DNA from: Dryocosmus kuriphilus
Lineage: Eukaryota > Arthropoda > Insecta > Hymenoptera > Cynipidae
Reading direction: 5' to 3'
Length of the DNA: 64,000 nt
Assembly: GCA_038277395.1 (NCBI GenBank)
Contig: CM076190.1
Location: 246,121,256-246,185,255, forward strand
Position numbers and translations under genes: made by a program. The notes beneath the pieces were generated by a model. That model was given only the letters and a program-made list of their open reading frames with translations, was not told the DNA's origin and did not search any database. Positions 54,303 to 64,000 of the stretch are shown here, piece after piece. Each line of letters starts with the position of its first letter. Position 1 is the first letter of the stretch.

Positions 54303-54977
54303 ACGCATTAGATCACCCTTCCCTTTAGTTTCTCATTTGCGTTTCGTCGCCCGTGTGGCAACTAGTTTCGATTATTCACGACATTCCGTTTTTGTGAACC
54401 CCACGTAAGGTGAAAGGCCGTATTGTGAGACATATGTCCCGATTAATGATACATTTCGAAAATAATTGTAATTTAAATTTAAAAAAATATTAAAAACTGC
54501 GAAAAAATTATATTTAATTATATGTATACATAAACAATAATTAGAAATTATTTACGTCGTCATAATAAGTATAAAATATTTATTTAAAAAATATTTATTG
54601 CAACTCCGCAATTGTGATACGACAGAGCGTGTGAAAAAGCGGAAAAAGTTGACTTTGACTATTATGAGTTTTTTAAATTTGCGGTTAATTTTTCTTGAAA
54701 TTTAATGTCTTTTTGAATATTTATACACTGTAAAGAATATTAAAAACAAATATCAATGTTTTCAATGCAGATTTTTTATTAATAACAATGTCTCAATATT
54801 ACGTGCATAAAATTTTTGAACGTCCGAGTTTATGGAACAGAAGACCGCCTGTTCCGCCTTTACGTACGTTTCCGATCTTGGTCTTTGTTCCTAAAAGTGA
54901 GACAAAGACAAAATCTCAAATTTTACTTACAGTTGATCAGTTTTATTACTTTTCCATACATAAATCTATAAAATCTT

Positions 54978-56986
54978 TAAGAAGAAAACAATATAATGAA
55001 GAAGAAATACAAAAAGCAATTGATGCATATCAAGGATCAGATGCTTCTCTCAGTAAGATTGCTGCAGCATTTGACGTTCCTGTAAGTATGTACATTGGCA
55101 CGCAGATAGGATAAGTCTGAGGTACAGAAACGTGGACCAAAAAACTATTTTAAGTTAGCAAGAAGAAATAGATATTGTTGACTCGATTTTGTACAGAGCT
55201 GAGCGTGGGTACCCAGTCACAAAAACTGAACTTTTTGATTGTGTCCAAAAATATCTTGAGAAGCTAACAGGAAGACTCCATTTGTAAATTAACATCCAGG
55301 TATTTATTGTATTTTTTTTATTAATTCTTAGTACATATTTTACTATAATATTCAATTTGTTATATTACACACAGTAGGTAGATACTGGTACGAGGCATTT
55401 AGAAAACGGCACACAAATTTGTCTTCAAGAAAAGTTCAGCATTTAGGTCTACCTAGAGCTAGTGTTACAGCAGAAGAAATTAAAGAATGTTTCGATGAGA
55501 AGAAAAATTATTTGAAAAGCAAAGACTTACTTGATATTCCTGCTGAACGCATTTTTAATTGCGATGAGACCAGTGTCCAACTATATCCAGATTCAGAAAG
55601 AGAATTTACAGAAAAAGGATCTCGCTCAGCTTATAAAATCACTGATGCTAGTAAAGAAAACAAGTCTTGTTTACTTACAGTGCTGAATGGATTCGAGCTC
55701 CACCGATACTGATGTTTCCCTACAAAGAAGAACTTCCTAAAAAGATTATTGAAAATACTTCTAAAGATTGGGGTCTCGGTGTCTCTGATAATGGATGGAT
55801 GACGACAGGGTCATTCCATGAGTATTTTACAAACGTGTTTTATCTTTGGCTCATAGCTGAAGAAGTGGAATTCCCAGTTATAATGTATCTCGATAACCAT
55901 TCATCTCATTTGAGTCCACCAATTGTCAAATTTTGTCGAGAAAGAAAATATTGAAATTATAGGACTTTATCCGAATGCAACACATATATATCAGCCACTA
56001 TATATTGGGCGTTTTCACCCTTTTAAAGAAAAGTGGAGGAAATGTATGCCAAAATGGAAAAATGAGAAAAGGGTTAACCGAGTTACTAAAAAAAACTTTC
56101 CATTGGTTTTGAAGTACACACTTGATCAAATGGATGAAAAAGAAACAATTAAAAATGCATTTAGAGCATCAGGCCTTATGCCATTTGATTTTAATAATGT
56201 AGATTGCTCTGTATTGAAGAAAGGAAATAAAATCCGAAAAATTTTATCACCAAATGAACAAAGTCAAGAAAATTCTAATTTTGAGAAATCAAAATTAGAT
56301 GACAAACCGTTTTTGGACTACTTTGAAACGACTTTGCCTGCTGGATTGGTTGAAGAATTCAAAGCTGCTTATGCTTCTGGCTTTTGGACAGGAGATGTAT
56401 AAATTACTCAATGAATCAGTTTCAAATTGTACCATAGGAGGTAGCAAATCTTAATTTACTTGATGTAACTGAGAGCTTTTTACTAAATAGCTCTGCAGCA
56501 GATATAATATTGTCAAGTAATGTTGAATTTTAAAGTAGAGTCAAAAAACTTGTTATACATGAATATCAATTTCGCAGAGATTACTAATAAGGAGAATGTT
56601 AAAGGAAATACAACTACGGGTCAAAGTAAGTTAAGCAATTTTTTAATTTTCTCAGGCCATTCGAAATTCTATGAATAATTATAAAAATATCTTTTACAAG
56701 TGCTAATGAAGTCTTTTCAAAAGCGTTTACACTACCAACCAAATACCTACCTAAAACTAAAAGAATAAAAGTAGAGACTTCAGGGAAAGCAAAACTTCCT
56801 TTAGCTGCCTGCTCAGATGCATGGTTGCAGCATCACGTGAGAAAAGAAGACGAGCAACAGAAGAGAGAAGAAAAGAAAATGAAAAAGAAGCAGTTGCAAT
56901 AGGAGAAAAGGTAAATAGAAGAGGCTGAAAAAGAATTGCAAGAAAAAAATCAAACTTATTCAAATAAAATCAAAGAAGAACAATAG
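54978..56986 (+). pseudogene. pogo 2 transposase, catalytic Asp lost
   Basis: Begins with a psq-type helix-turn-helix (RRKQYNEEEIQKAIDAY, LSKIAAAFDVP), then a second DNA-binding part (GPKTILS, EEIDIVDSIL) and, after a 75-bp intron, RYWYEAFRKRHTN. The DDE domain has IFNCDETSVQL (first Asp, about 55560) and VIMYLDNHSSH (second, about 55890). In NATHIYQPLYIGRF the third Asp of QPLD is Tyr. The C-terminus has RASGLMPFD and a Lys/Glu-rich tail to 56986. Frameshifts near 55095, 55680 and 55945, and stops at 55285 and near 56907. Inactive. Confidence 0.82.
55300..55374 (+). other. 75-bp intron in the pogo 2 gene
   Basis: CATCCAG precedes GTATTTATTG, and TTATATTACACACAG precedes TAGGTAGATACTGG. Splicing joins VN-HP with VGRYWYEAF as expected for the family. 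GT-AG ends and a T-rich tract are typical of insect introns. Confidence 0.6.
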
Positions 56987-57203
56987 TTTTTTTTACTAAG
57001 ATACTTAACTTTTTGTTTTCTTTTCATTGTTTGTAAAAAAAAAATGTGTATTCTTTTAGATTTTTCTAATTATTTATTTAAATAGTGTGTGTGTACATAT
57101 TGTATATAGTCTTTATTTGCATAAGAATCACTGATTCATACAAAGAAGTTTCAGGTTAAAATAGTAATATTTATCATTACATAAATTCTGGAATGTTTTC
57201 AAT

Positions 57204-58860
57204 TTATACACCTTCAAAAATCTTAAATATAAAAATATATGCCCTTCTAATATCGCAAGTTTTAGGATTATCCAAAATTTTATACCACGCATTTCTCAGT
57301 TCCTCCTCAGATGTGCTTTCGCTTATATATAATAGTCTTTCTGTAGTAAAAACATTACATTCTATTAATAAATGATATACGTATTCGGAGTTAAAAATAT
57401 CCTGATAGCAATAATTACAGAAATCCTTCAAGTCTAACCTATGGGCGTTTGTTTTTATTATGATTCTGGCCTGGAATCTGTTAATTAATCGCAATTGAGC
57501 AATTACTCTGATAAATCTAAGCGGAATTCTCGCAGTTAAATATTTCTGAGGCCCATCCTGCAAAGTCAGGTGAGGGTAAGTTATAAGAGCCGAGGATGAC
57601 TGGGCTCTCTGCAGATCTATCTGGTGAAGTTTTTCATCATACTCTCTTATCCAAGACATTTTATGTTTTTGTAAGGAGCAGAGAGAAAGAGATTCCCATT
57701 CGTCCCCCGCTCCTATTTCCAAGAAAATATTCTTCACCTGGTGCGCCCAATTATATTTTTGCTTATAAAGACCAACCGATTCGCGTTGGTCTAAATCCCT
57801 TAATCTTAAATAACAACATTTTTGGGGTATCGATCATTAGGCATTTTCAATATTTTCTAAATCAAATTAAGAATTAATTTTAAAACTCGAACCGCCAGCT
57901 GAGAGGTACCAACTTCTAATCTAATTGCATATCCCCCAGTACTTTTTGGTGCATGAAGGATTCTCTTAAAAAATGTTGTCTGAATTTTTTCAATTGACTC
58001 AAAATATCTTAGGCTCCATATGGGAGCACGATACATCATTACGCTAGTTACAAGGCTTTGAAAGAGTCGAACAATAGGATTCCAAGAGTCAAGTTTTAAA
58101 CTATGTATTAGTGAAATTGTAGAGTTTAGAGCTATATTAGATTTACTTACAGTAGCATTCATTGCATTTGCGAAAATCGGTGATTGATTAAAAAGTGTGC
58201 CTAGATAAGTATAACTTTTTACAATTGCCACTTTGCATCCACCGTACATAAAAGGTGGATGTTTTGTATTATGACTATGGCCTCCCTTCCTGAAAATTAC
58301 AATCTTTGCCTTATCTAAATTGACCTCCAAATCATTTATCTTACAATATTCATATAATCCTTCAAGAATCCTTCTCATTCCCACAAGGGAGTCGGCAAGG
58401 ATAGCCAAATCATCCGCATAAGCAAGAAGCAAAATTTCAATTAATTGGTCTAACGATACGCCTCTGATACCTTTTGCAAGTAAAAATTCCTCTGGATCAG
58501 CAATTAACAAGGTAAACATCGTAGGGTTTAGGACTTCCCCCTGCATAACTCCCTTCGTAATGTTTACCGCTTGAGATACACCCTTACTCCCCTTAACTGC
58601 TACATTAGCCTTCGAGTAAAAATCCATTATTATTCTGGCGAATTTCGATCCACATCCTTTTGACAGGATTTTTTTCCATAATATTTTATGATTCAAAGAG
58701 GGAATAGCTCCTTTAAAATCAACAAATAATACATAAACTTTTCCTCTATTAATCCTCAGGCTATTTTGAATAATTGAGTTAAGAGTAAACACGTGGTCTA
58801 TGCATCCCCTGCCCCTCCTGAACCCGCCTGCCATTCAGGTAAAAGATGGAACTCTTCAGC
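57204..58860 (-). pseudogene. LINE 3 reverse transcriptase and C-terminus
   Basis: From 58834: RRGRGCIDHVFTLNSIIQ, LFVDFKGAIPSLNH (palm; usual KAF-D is KGAI), GVMQGEVLNPTMF, catalytic LLAYADDLAIL, NLDKAKIVIF, then the thumb. After a frameshift near 57860 the C-terminal region continues to 57204 with a Cys/His knuckle (FCNYCYQDIF, then YHLLIEC). Two open frames cover nearly all of it. The proposed role is copying the element RNA at the target. Confidence 0.85.
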
Positions 58861-59129
58861 TCAATTTATTAGTCTCTTTGAAAGAATTTGGGTGAAGATT
58901 TTGGTAATACAACTAACTAAAGCAATTGGACGATAGTTGGAAGGATCATTAATATCCCCTTTTTTGTACAACATTTTAATATAAGTTTGCGACCACGATT
59001 TTGGAACTTTCTCCTCATCTATTATTTTGTTAAATAAAGAGTTTAGATATAGAATGAGATTTCCAGGTAAATTTTTTAGAAATTCGTACCCAATTCCATC
59101 CGGTCCAGCAGCCTTTTTACTCTTACAAT
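58861..59129 (-). pseudogene. LINE 3 reverse transcriptase, N-terminal fingers
   Basis: Minus strand from the insertion edge: CKSKKAAGPDGIGYEF, VPKSWSQTYIKMLYKKG, NYRPIALVSCITKIF, QILSKRLIN. A break follows before the palm piece at 58834. The open frame extends upstream into the inserted transposon but that part is not LINE. Confidence 0.85.
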
Positions 59130-59130
59130 C

Positions 59131-60245
59131 CCAGTCAGAGATTGCCAGTGGCCAGCCGATCGTGACAATTGGACCAATATTGGCCCACCCTCGGCATACG
59201 ACGGCTGTCAGCCGGCTTTGAGACAATATCGGCAGGACAAATGGTCCAAAGCTTGTCCAACTGTCAGAGCGAGCATCGAGCCAGAGCTGGCAGCCAACAT
59301 TAAGCTAATTTTGGCATAACAAATGGACCGGCGCTTGCCCGACTCTCAGACCAAGTATCAAGTCAGTGCTGGCAGCCAACATTGGAACGGTTTTGGCATA
59401 AAAAACGGACCAACGCTTGCTCGACTGTCAGACTGAGCATTAAGCCACAGCTGGCAGCCAAGATTGGACCTGTTTTGGCATAAAAAGCGGACCAACGCTT
59501 GCCCGACTTTTAGACCGATGGTTAAGCCAAAGCTGGTAGCCAATGATAGGCCAGTACTGACGTAATAATTGGTCCCCAGTCACACATTGCCACTGGCCAG
59601 TCGATCGTAACAATTGGACCAATATTGGTCCACCCTCGGTATACGACGGCTGTTAGCCGGCTTTGAGCCAATATCGGCAGGACAAATGGTCCAAAGCTTG
59701 TCCAACTGTCAGAGTGAGCATCGAGCCAGAGCTGGCAGCCAAAATTAGGCCAGAATTGGCATACCAAATGGTCCAACGCTTGCCCGACTGTCAGAGAGAG
59801 TATCAAGTCAGATATGGCAGCCAACATTAGGCCAGTATTGGCATACCAAATAGACCAACGCTTGTCCGACTGGCAGGGCGAGTATCAAGCCAGATATGGC
59901 AGCCAATATCGGGTCAGTATTGGCATACCAAATGGACCAATGCTTGTGTGACTTTCAGAGCGAGCATCAAGCCGGAGCTGGCAGCCAACATTAAGCTAAT
60001 TTTGGCATAAAAAATGGACCGGCGTTTGCCCGACTCTCAGACCAAGTATCAAGTCAGAGCTGGCAGCCAACATTGGACTTTTTTTGGCATAAAAAACGGA
60101 CCAACGCTTGCTCGACTGTCAGACTGAGCATTAAGCCACAGCGAGCAGCCAATATTGGGCCCGTTTTGGCTTGCCCGATTGTGGGACCAATCAAGTCAGA
60201 GCTGGTGCCCACAAGTGGGGAATTAATGGCATATCAAATGGCCCA
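59131..60245. repeat. ~84-bp minisatellite in the LINE 3 insertion
   Basis: A dozen or so diverged units built on GGCAGCCAACATT, TTTTGGCATAAAAAA, GGACCAACGCTTGCCCGAC and TCAGA..GAGTATCAAG. A longer period is also present: the first ~175 bp, including the terminal repeat, recurs at about 59575-59750. Open frames here are by-products. Confidence 0.85.
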
Positions 60246-61600
60246 ATATAATACTACGTATTCAGTGCCGATCTTAGGAAATTCTCGCCCCTGAGCTATT
60301 ATTTTATACCCCACCCCCGTCATTCATTCTTTTCTCAATTCTTTCATCATTATAAATTGTCCAGTTATTATGTCCTAAGAACGCCTGTTATTTGTAAGTA
60401 ACTAGATAAAACAATATTATTGGCTCAAACCCTTAATTATTAAGTAAAAATCTGCCCGCTTCGCGGGCACATTCTCATCGCCCGTCTAGAAATCGCCTGG
60501 TTTGTCCCCATTTGAAGTCAGGCGTTGGTCGGGCCCTAGCTAGAGAAACTGGTCTAGCAAACACTAGCCGGGTACTCACGGGGGATTGGTGAGGATGCCT
60601 CTTTTAGCTGTCTTGGCGAAATTTTACATCTAGCCAAGCCCTATCTGTTTTTATTTATAGGCAGGCACTAACAAGGTCCTAAATAATTGCTAAAATTAAT
60701 TAAGTAGTATATATTGTGGTCATTTTCATTTTTATTTAATATATGGAAATGCAACTACATCGCTGAAAACATGAGAATAATTTTAAAATAAGTAATATAT
60801 TTAAAATTAAATTATCGAAATTTAATATTCTTGAAATTTCCGACATTATAAAATTCTGGAAATTTAAAATTCCCAAAACCATGAAACTCTTGAATTGTTA
60901 AATTATCGATATTATATAATATTATAACACCGAATTTCTTTTTTCGGGTGTTTTATAACTTAGGAAATTTTGTAATTTCAAATATTTTAAATTTCAAGAA
61001 CTGTATAAATTTGTGAATTTAACATTTGTGTAGTTTTGTAATGTTGAGAATAATGGATTTTTTAAATTATAATTAAATTTACAAATACATAAAAATTTCA
61101 TAATTTTATACTTAAAAAAGCATTCTTTCATTACAAAAGGATAAATTTTGAACCCATAAATTATTCAAATCTCTAAAGCCGAAATTTTTGATGAAATGGG
61201 TCATAAACATTTGTCAAACGGCCTTGCAGCAGTACCTTATTTGTTCGATTTTTTCCCATGTAAGCCATGTTAAGTTAGCCGTGAGGCTTTAGGCGTTAGG
61301 AAGGTTAGGAGTAGGAGTAGGAATTAGGAATGCGAATGAGGGGTGTTCGATCCCGATGCGAATAAAAAAATTTTAAGAGCGTGCGATTATAATTAGTGTT
61401 AAATGTAAATAAGTGATTGTGTACATTAAATAGTGAATAATTGTTTACTTAAATATGTTAACAGAATAGAGTATTAAAATAATAATAACATGAAATATAT
61501 TTTTTTAGCCCAAGCCTAAAAACTAGGATGTGGAATTAGGGATTATTGTTTTTCCCATAAATATACACTTCATTCTTAATTATTTAAAGTTCTCTATAAT
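60246..61600. other. AT-rich middle of the insertion
   Basis: No gene. Words like AAATTTCTTGAAATTT and AATTCCCAAAA recur loosely at 60780-61030, and a GTTAGGAAGGTTAGGAGTAGG patch lies at 61293-61325. Confidence 0.5.
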
Positions 61601-61800
61601 AGGTAGGTTATATTGGTTGTCAACGGTGGCCCAATGCTCGCAACCGTTATATCGTTTACCAATAGTGGCCCAATGCTGGTGCCGTTATATCGGTTGCCAA
61701 CGTTGGGCCAATGATTTTCCACGTTATCATCCCGAACTCTTGACCAGCAGTCGGCTACCGACAGTCGGCAAACGGCAACCGATGCTGGACCGTTGTTGGA
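61601..61800. repeat. right subterminal repeat array of the insertion
   Basis: Three or four units of GGTTGCCAACGTTGGGCCAATG type with CCGTTATATCG between, about 40 bp each, next to the right inverted end. Likely transposase-binding or structural repeats. Confidence 0.7.
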
Positions 61801-61825
61801 CCAGTTGTAAAATTCTGACTGGGAT

Positions 61826-62326
61826 TCTTTAAACTTGCGATAGTTTCATCCAAAGTAATATGAGAGTCAAGATAGGTATTTCGCGAATCATTAATCGATA
61901 TTACATAAGCATTAGGATCACGGTCAGGATATATTGATCGAAGGTATAACTCCCACGTATCAAGCTCTATACAATCCGTATTTGATATTTTGGGTTTGAA
62001 AATATTAACTGCCATCCAAAATTGCTTAGAATTCTTAGCCATCGCAAGAGAGTCTACCAGAAATTTTTTATATGCCTCCTTTTTTAGTAACAGTAACCTC
62101 GTATATTTTTTTTTTATATTCAGTATAAATTAGTAAAGTTTCTGGTTTGTATTTTTGCTGTTTACAGTTTTTTAACATTTGCTTTAATTCTTTTTTGCTT
62201 TTTTACAATCCTCATCACACCATGGCTTTGAAAAACCAAGCCTTTTACTAGGCGTTACAATCATTCCTAGTTGAGATGCTGTGTCTGTGATAGCTTTAGT
62301 TAAGTTATTTGCAAGATCATCTATCG
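61826..62326 (-). pseudogene. LINE 3 linker between endonuclease and reverse transcriptase
   Basis: Minus-strand pieces: SKRLGFSKPWCDEDC, then after stops MAKNSKQFWMAVNIFKPK, LYLRSIYPDRDPNAY and LDETIASLKN, which meets the insertion edge. The PWCDEDC and FW-x-x-V blocks are usual between these domains. Two or three stops near 62100-62210. Confidence 0.7.
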
Positions 62327-63205
62327 TCAAGTTCTGATAATTAAAAACCGAGGGGACTGAATATTTTCTCCATAATTTTTGTATTTTTCATTTTTCCATT
62401 TGAAATAAGGACCACTTAGTTTATTTATATATTTAAATCCCGAGTCAGCTAGAAAAGTTAACGCTATAGGAAAATGGTCGGATCCTGTCGGGACCGCAAA
62501 AACCTCGAAATTATCAATTATTTGAGCACCCAAGGCATTAATCCAGGCTAAATCAATACTCGATGAGCTTTTCCCTCTAAAGAAAGTATATTGAGCTGGA
62601 CAGTCACCGCTAGTTCTTCCATTTAAAACAAACAAACCATTTTTTTGAAAACATTCAACCAACAATTTGCCTCTTTTATCTTGTTCGTGGTCAAGGCTCG
62701 ACCTAAAACTATTTAAGTCTGAATTACTACCTAAAAAATCTTCCTCTAATTGGTTTAAATCTCCAATTTTACAATTAAAATCTCCTCCTATTATAACAGG
62801 CATATTTGGATATTTTAAGGAGATATCATAAATCACTTCATTTATATTATTTAAAAATTTTACAATATTAGAGCCTGGATTAGAGTATATTGACCCCATT
62901 ATGATCTTAAAAGAAGAAGAATTTTTAATTTCGGCAAAAATATAATCGTTTGTCACACGTATAGCTTCTGTTTTGAAATTACCCATATTTGAAATGATAA
63001 GTAGTCCTCCACTTGCTCTTCCCCTTGTTGACTCCCTTGTAGCTGCACTATATACCACTTGACAGTCGGAGTTTCGATGAGGATAGACAATATTGGGAGG
63101 AGAAGTAAGCCACGTCTCACTAACACATATAATATCCTCAGTGGTAGAATAATTGTAAATGTCGTTTAAATTCCTGAATCGTCTGGCATTCCAGAAAACA
63201 ATCCT
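62327..63205 (-). pseudogene. LINE 3 endonuclease domain
   Basis: Minus strand from about 63205: SPRIVFWNARRFRN, ICVSETWLTSPP (catalytic Glu), GGLLIISNMG, MGSIYSNP, VIIGGDFNCKIGD, SSSIDLAWIN and PTGSDHFPIAL (catalytic Asp-His). All motifs of an active apurinic-type nuclease are present. The frame ends at 62327 just after the domain, where the linker should follow, so a frameshift or stop separates it from the rest. Confidence 0.87.
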
Positions 63206-63421
63206 TGGCGATGATTTTGACGGAGCATCCTTTAAGTTCTCGGAACAACCTTGGGTTCTCTTTCTTTTGGGCTCTCCTTTAAAAAGTTCTTAATTGAGTT
63301 GATTTTCTGGCTGTGTTTGGTTCTTATTTTTGTCATCATTAGGTAACATGATTTTAGTGGGGCGTCCCCTTTTCCTGCTAGATGTAGAGTTTGTCGAAAC
63401 CATTGACTCGCCACCATCTGA
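63206..63421 (-). other. LINE 3 inter-frame region
   Basis: Junction between the first open frame (stop at 63422-63424) and the endonuclease. A minus-strand frame with KINSIKNFLKESPKERE is open across it and may be the start of the second protein, but no start codon can be fixed. Confidence 0.45.
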
Positions 63422-64000
63422 TTAATATCCGTCACCACTATTTGCTTCAAATAACTTTTCCAATGATAATAAATCATACTGATCATTATCTAAAAGAAGA
63501 GAATTTCCCTTGATAACAGAAGACCTTCCAAACCGCTCCAACTTAATTTGATATTCTCTTAGCTTCTTACGAGTTTCCCTTTGTTCCCGAGTGAGATCAT
63601 TAGAAAAGGAAACCTTTTGAGAGCGCAGATTTTTTGCATGTTGAAAAATTTGGTCTTTGCATTTTGTGTTGGTAAATGTAATTAAAATTGGTCTGGAACC
63701 CTGATTCTTCCCAATCCTAATGACCCTTTCAATGCAATCATTTGGTATGTCAATATTTGCATTCTCAAAGATAACATTAACTGAATCAGAGAGACGGCTG
63801 TTGATAGTCGGATCATCCTTCACATTATAGAGTACAATGTTCCTGGCTCTGTCTCTGCCTTCAATAAACCCAATTCTTTTTTGCAAAATGCTCACTTTAT
63901 TTTCCAAAAGGACATTTTTTTCTTCCAGTATTGAACATCTCTGTTTGTAAATCTGAAGCTCTTCCAAAATTCTTTCATCCGAATTTTTTAAGTACTTAGT
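63422..64000 (-). CDS. LINE 3 first protein (coiled coil and RNA-binding fold), partial
   Basis: Open from the window edge to the stop at 63422, so its start lies outside. The visible N-terminal part is a coiled coil (SILEEKNVLLENKVSILQKR). An RNA-recognition-like fold follows, with RARNIVLYNVKDD as the first strand, VIRIGKNQGSRPILITF in the middle and VSFSNDLTREQRETRKK near the end. Such proteins coat LINE RNA as trimers and act as chaperones. No break is seen in this part. It resembles the Transposase_22/L1 ORF1 type in layout; homology beyond that is not claimed. Confidence 0.75.
   Translation of the reverse strand, partial: TKYLKNSDERILEELQIYKQRCSILEEKNVLLENKVSILQKRIGFIEGRDRARNIVLYNVKDDPTINSRLSDSVNVIFENANIDIPNDCIERVIRIGKNQGSRPILITFTNTKCKDQIFQHAKNLRSQKVSFSNDLTREQRETRKKLREYQIKLERFGRSSVIKGNSLLLDNDQYDLLSLEKLFEANSGDGY

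Larger units (their letters stand above)
53298..54413 (+). mobile_element. LTR-like element, copy 2 (truncated)
   Basis: Aligns with the first 1.1 kb of the insertion at 31602 (TTGAACATCACAAA, TGCGGCTATGTATTCTGTTA, the CCCTAAATATTAGGG minisatellite, GAGGCAGACCAATCAAGAGC). The remaining 1.5 kb is absent; the match ends next to the second pogo-type element. Open frames inside (for example 53458-53895 minus) are not conserved as protein between copies. Confidence 0.75.
54415..57130 (+). mobile_element. pogo/Tigger-type transposon 2 (decayed)
   Basis: Contains one broken pogo-type transposase gene with an intron. The left limit is set by the end of the LTR-like element; GTGAGACATATGTCCCG (54436) may belong to its end, but no inverted partner is visible at the right before the next LINE. 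The limits are therefore inferred. Confidence 0.6.
59130..61823. mobile_element. 2.7-kb non-autonomous DNA transposon in LINE 3
   Basis: Inverted ends CCCAGTCAGA (59130) and TCTGACTGGG (61823), flanked by a 2-bp AT duplication (59128-59129 and 61824-61825). Removing it with one AT restores the LINE frame (SLKN then CKSKK). No gene inside: a minisatellite left part, an AT-rich middle and a shorter repeat array at the right. An AT duplication is reported for ISL2EU-type elements; that link is only a suggestion. Confidence 0.85.
57130..64000 (-). mobile_element. non-LTR retrotransposon 3, runs off the right edge
   Basis: Minus strand, with a first open frame (right edge), endonuclease, reverse transcriptase and C-terminal knuckle. 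It is unrelated in sequence to the two RTE-like copies and has the order of the Jockey/I/R1 group. A 2.7-kb DNA transposon splits it at 59130-61823. Stops and frameshifts elsewhere are few, so it is younger than the other LINEs here. The 3' limit is approximate; no clear A-tail is seen. Confidence 0.85.

Noticed and set aside
59130..60300. CRISPR-like array
   Set aside because: Units of ~84 bp diverge throughout with no constant repeat and unique spacer pattern, and the context is eukaryotic; a minisatellite.
1..64000. tRNA or rRNA genes
   Set aside because: I saw no cloverleaf with A and B box consensus and no rRNA core sequence; a covariance search would be needed to exclude a diverged copy.

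Overview
The window reads as a stretch of repeat-dominated, AT-rich insect nuclear DNA, most likely from a hymenopteran (a parasitoid or gall wasp, or a relative). The grounds are several decayed mariner families, an Arg/Glu-rich non-LTR retrotransposon of a kind common in ants and wasps, a short TTAGG-type telomere-like tract near 6.27 kb, and many GT-AG introns and minisatellites. I found no convincing intact host gene, rRNA or tRNA, and nothing bacterial. Boundaries were placed by eye and most are good to tens of bases; those with terminal repeats and target-site duplications (TSDs) are exact.

Layout. 1-4.7 kb: AT-rich flank, then a broken RTE-like LINE (copy 1). 5.3-8.7 kb: a tandem array (units A, B, C) of an unrecognised repeat carrying a protein-coding exon on the minus strand, called the KRVK repeat here; unit C is cut by a mariner (8.70-10.03 kb). 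10.0-19.7 kb: an AT-rich repeat array split by a 3.5-kb DNA transposon with long inverted arrays at its ends (10.6-14.1 kb) and by an Arg/Glu-rich LINE (14.6-18.5 kb). 19.7-20.6 kb: a near-spacerless palindrome. 20.6-23.3 kb: KRVK copy D, with a decayed mariner in its intron. 24.6-29.0 kb: RTE-like LINE copy 2 (minus), split by a third mariner. 29.7-34.8 kb: a pogo-type transposon split by a 2.6-kb LTR-like insertion. 34.9 kb: KRVK relic E. 35.7-42.7 kb: a fourth mariner split by a Ty3/Gypsy element (36.6-42.3 kb). 42.9-43.9 kb: a palindromic minisatellite. 44-48.9 kb: non-coding, with a segmental duplication. 48.9-52.2 kb: a Transib (RAG1-like) transposon whose ends carry the heptamer CACAGTG. 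53.3-54.4 kb: a second copy of the LTR-like element. 54.4-57.1 kb: a second pogo-type pseudogene. 57.1-64.0 kb: a third LINE (minus, running off the right edge), interrupted by a 2.7-kb transposon rich in minisatellite.

The window is therefore a nest of at least twelve mobile elements, most carrying several inactivating breaks. The least disabled are mariner 1 (one frameshift visible) and the Gypsy element (one frameshift, one stop). The two observations most worth pursuing are the Transib element with recombination-signal-like ends, and the KRVK repeat family, whose exon keeps splice sites and reading frame across five diverged copies but matches nothing I recognise.
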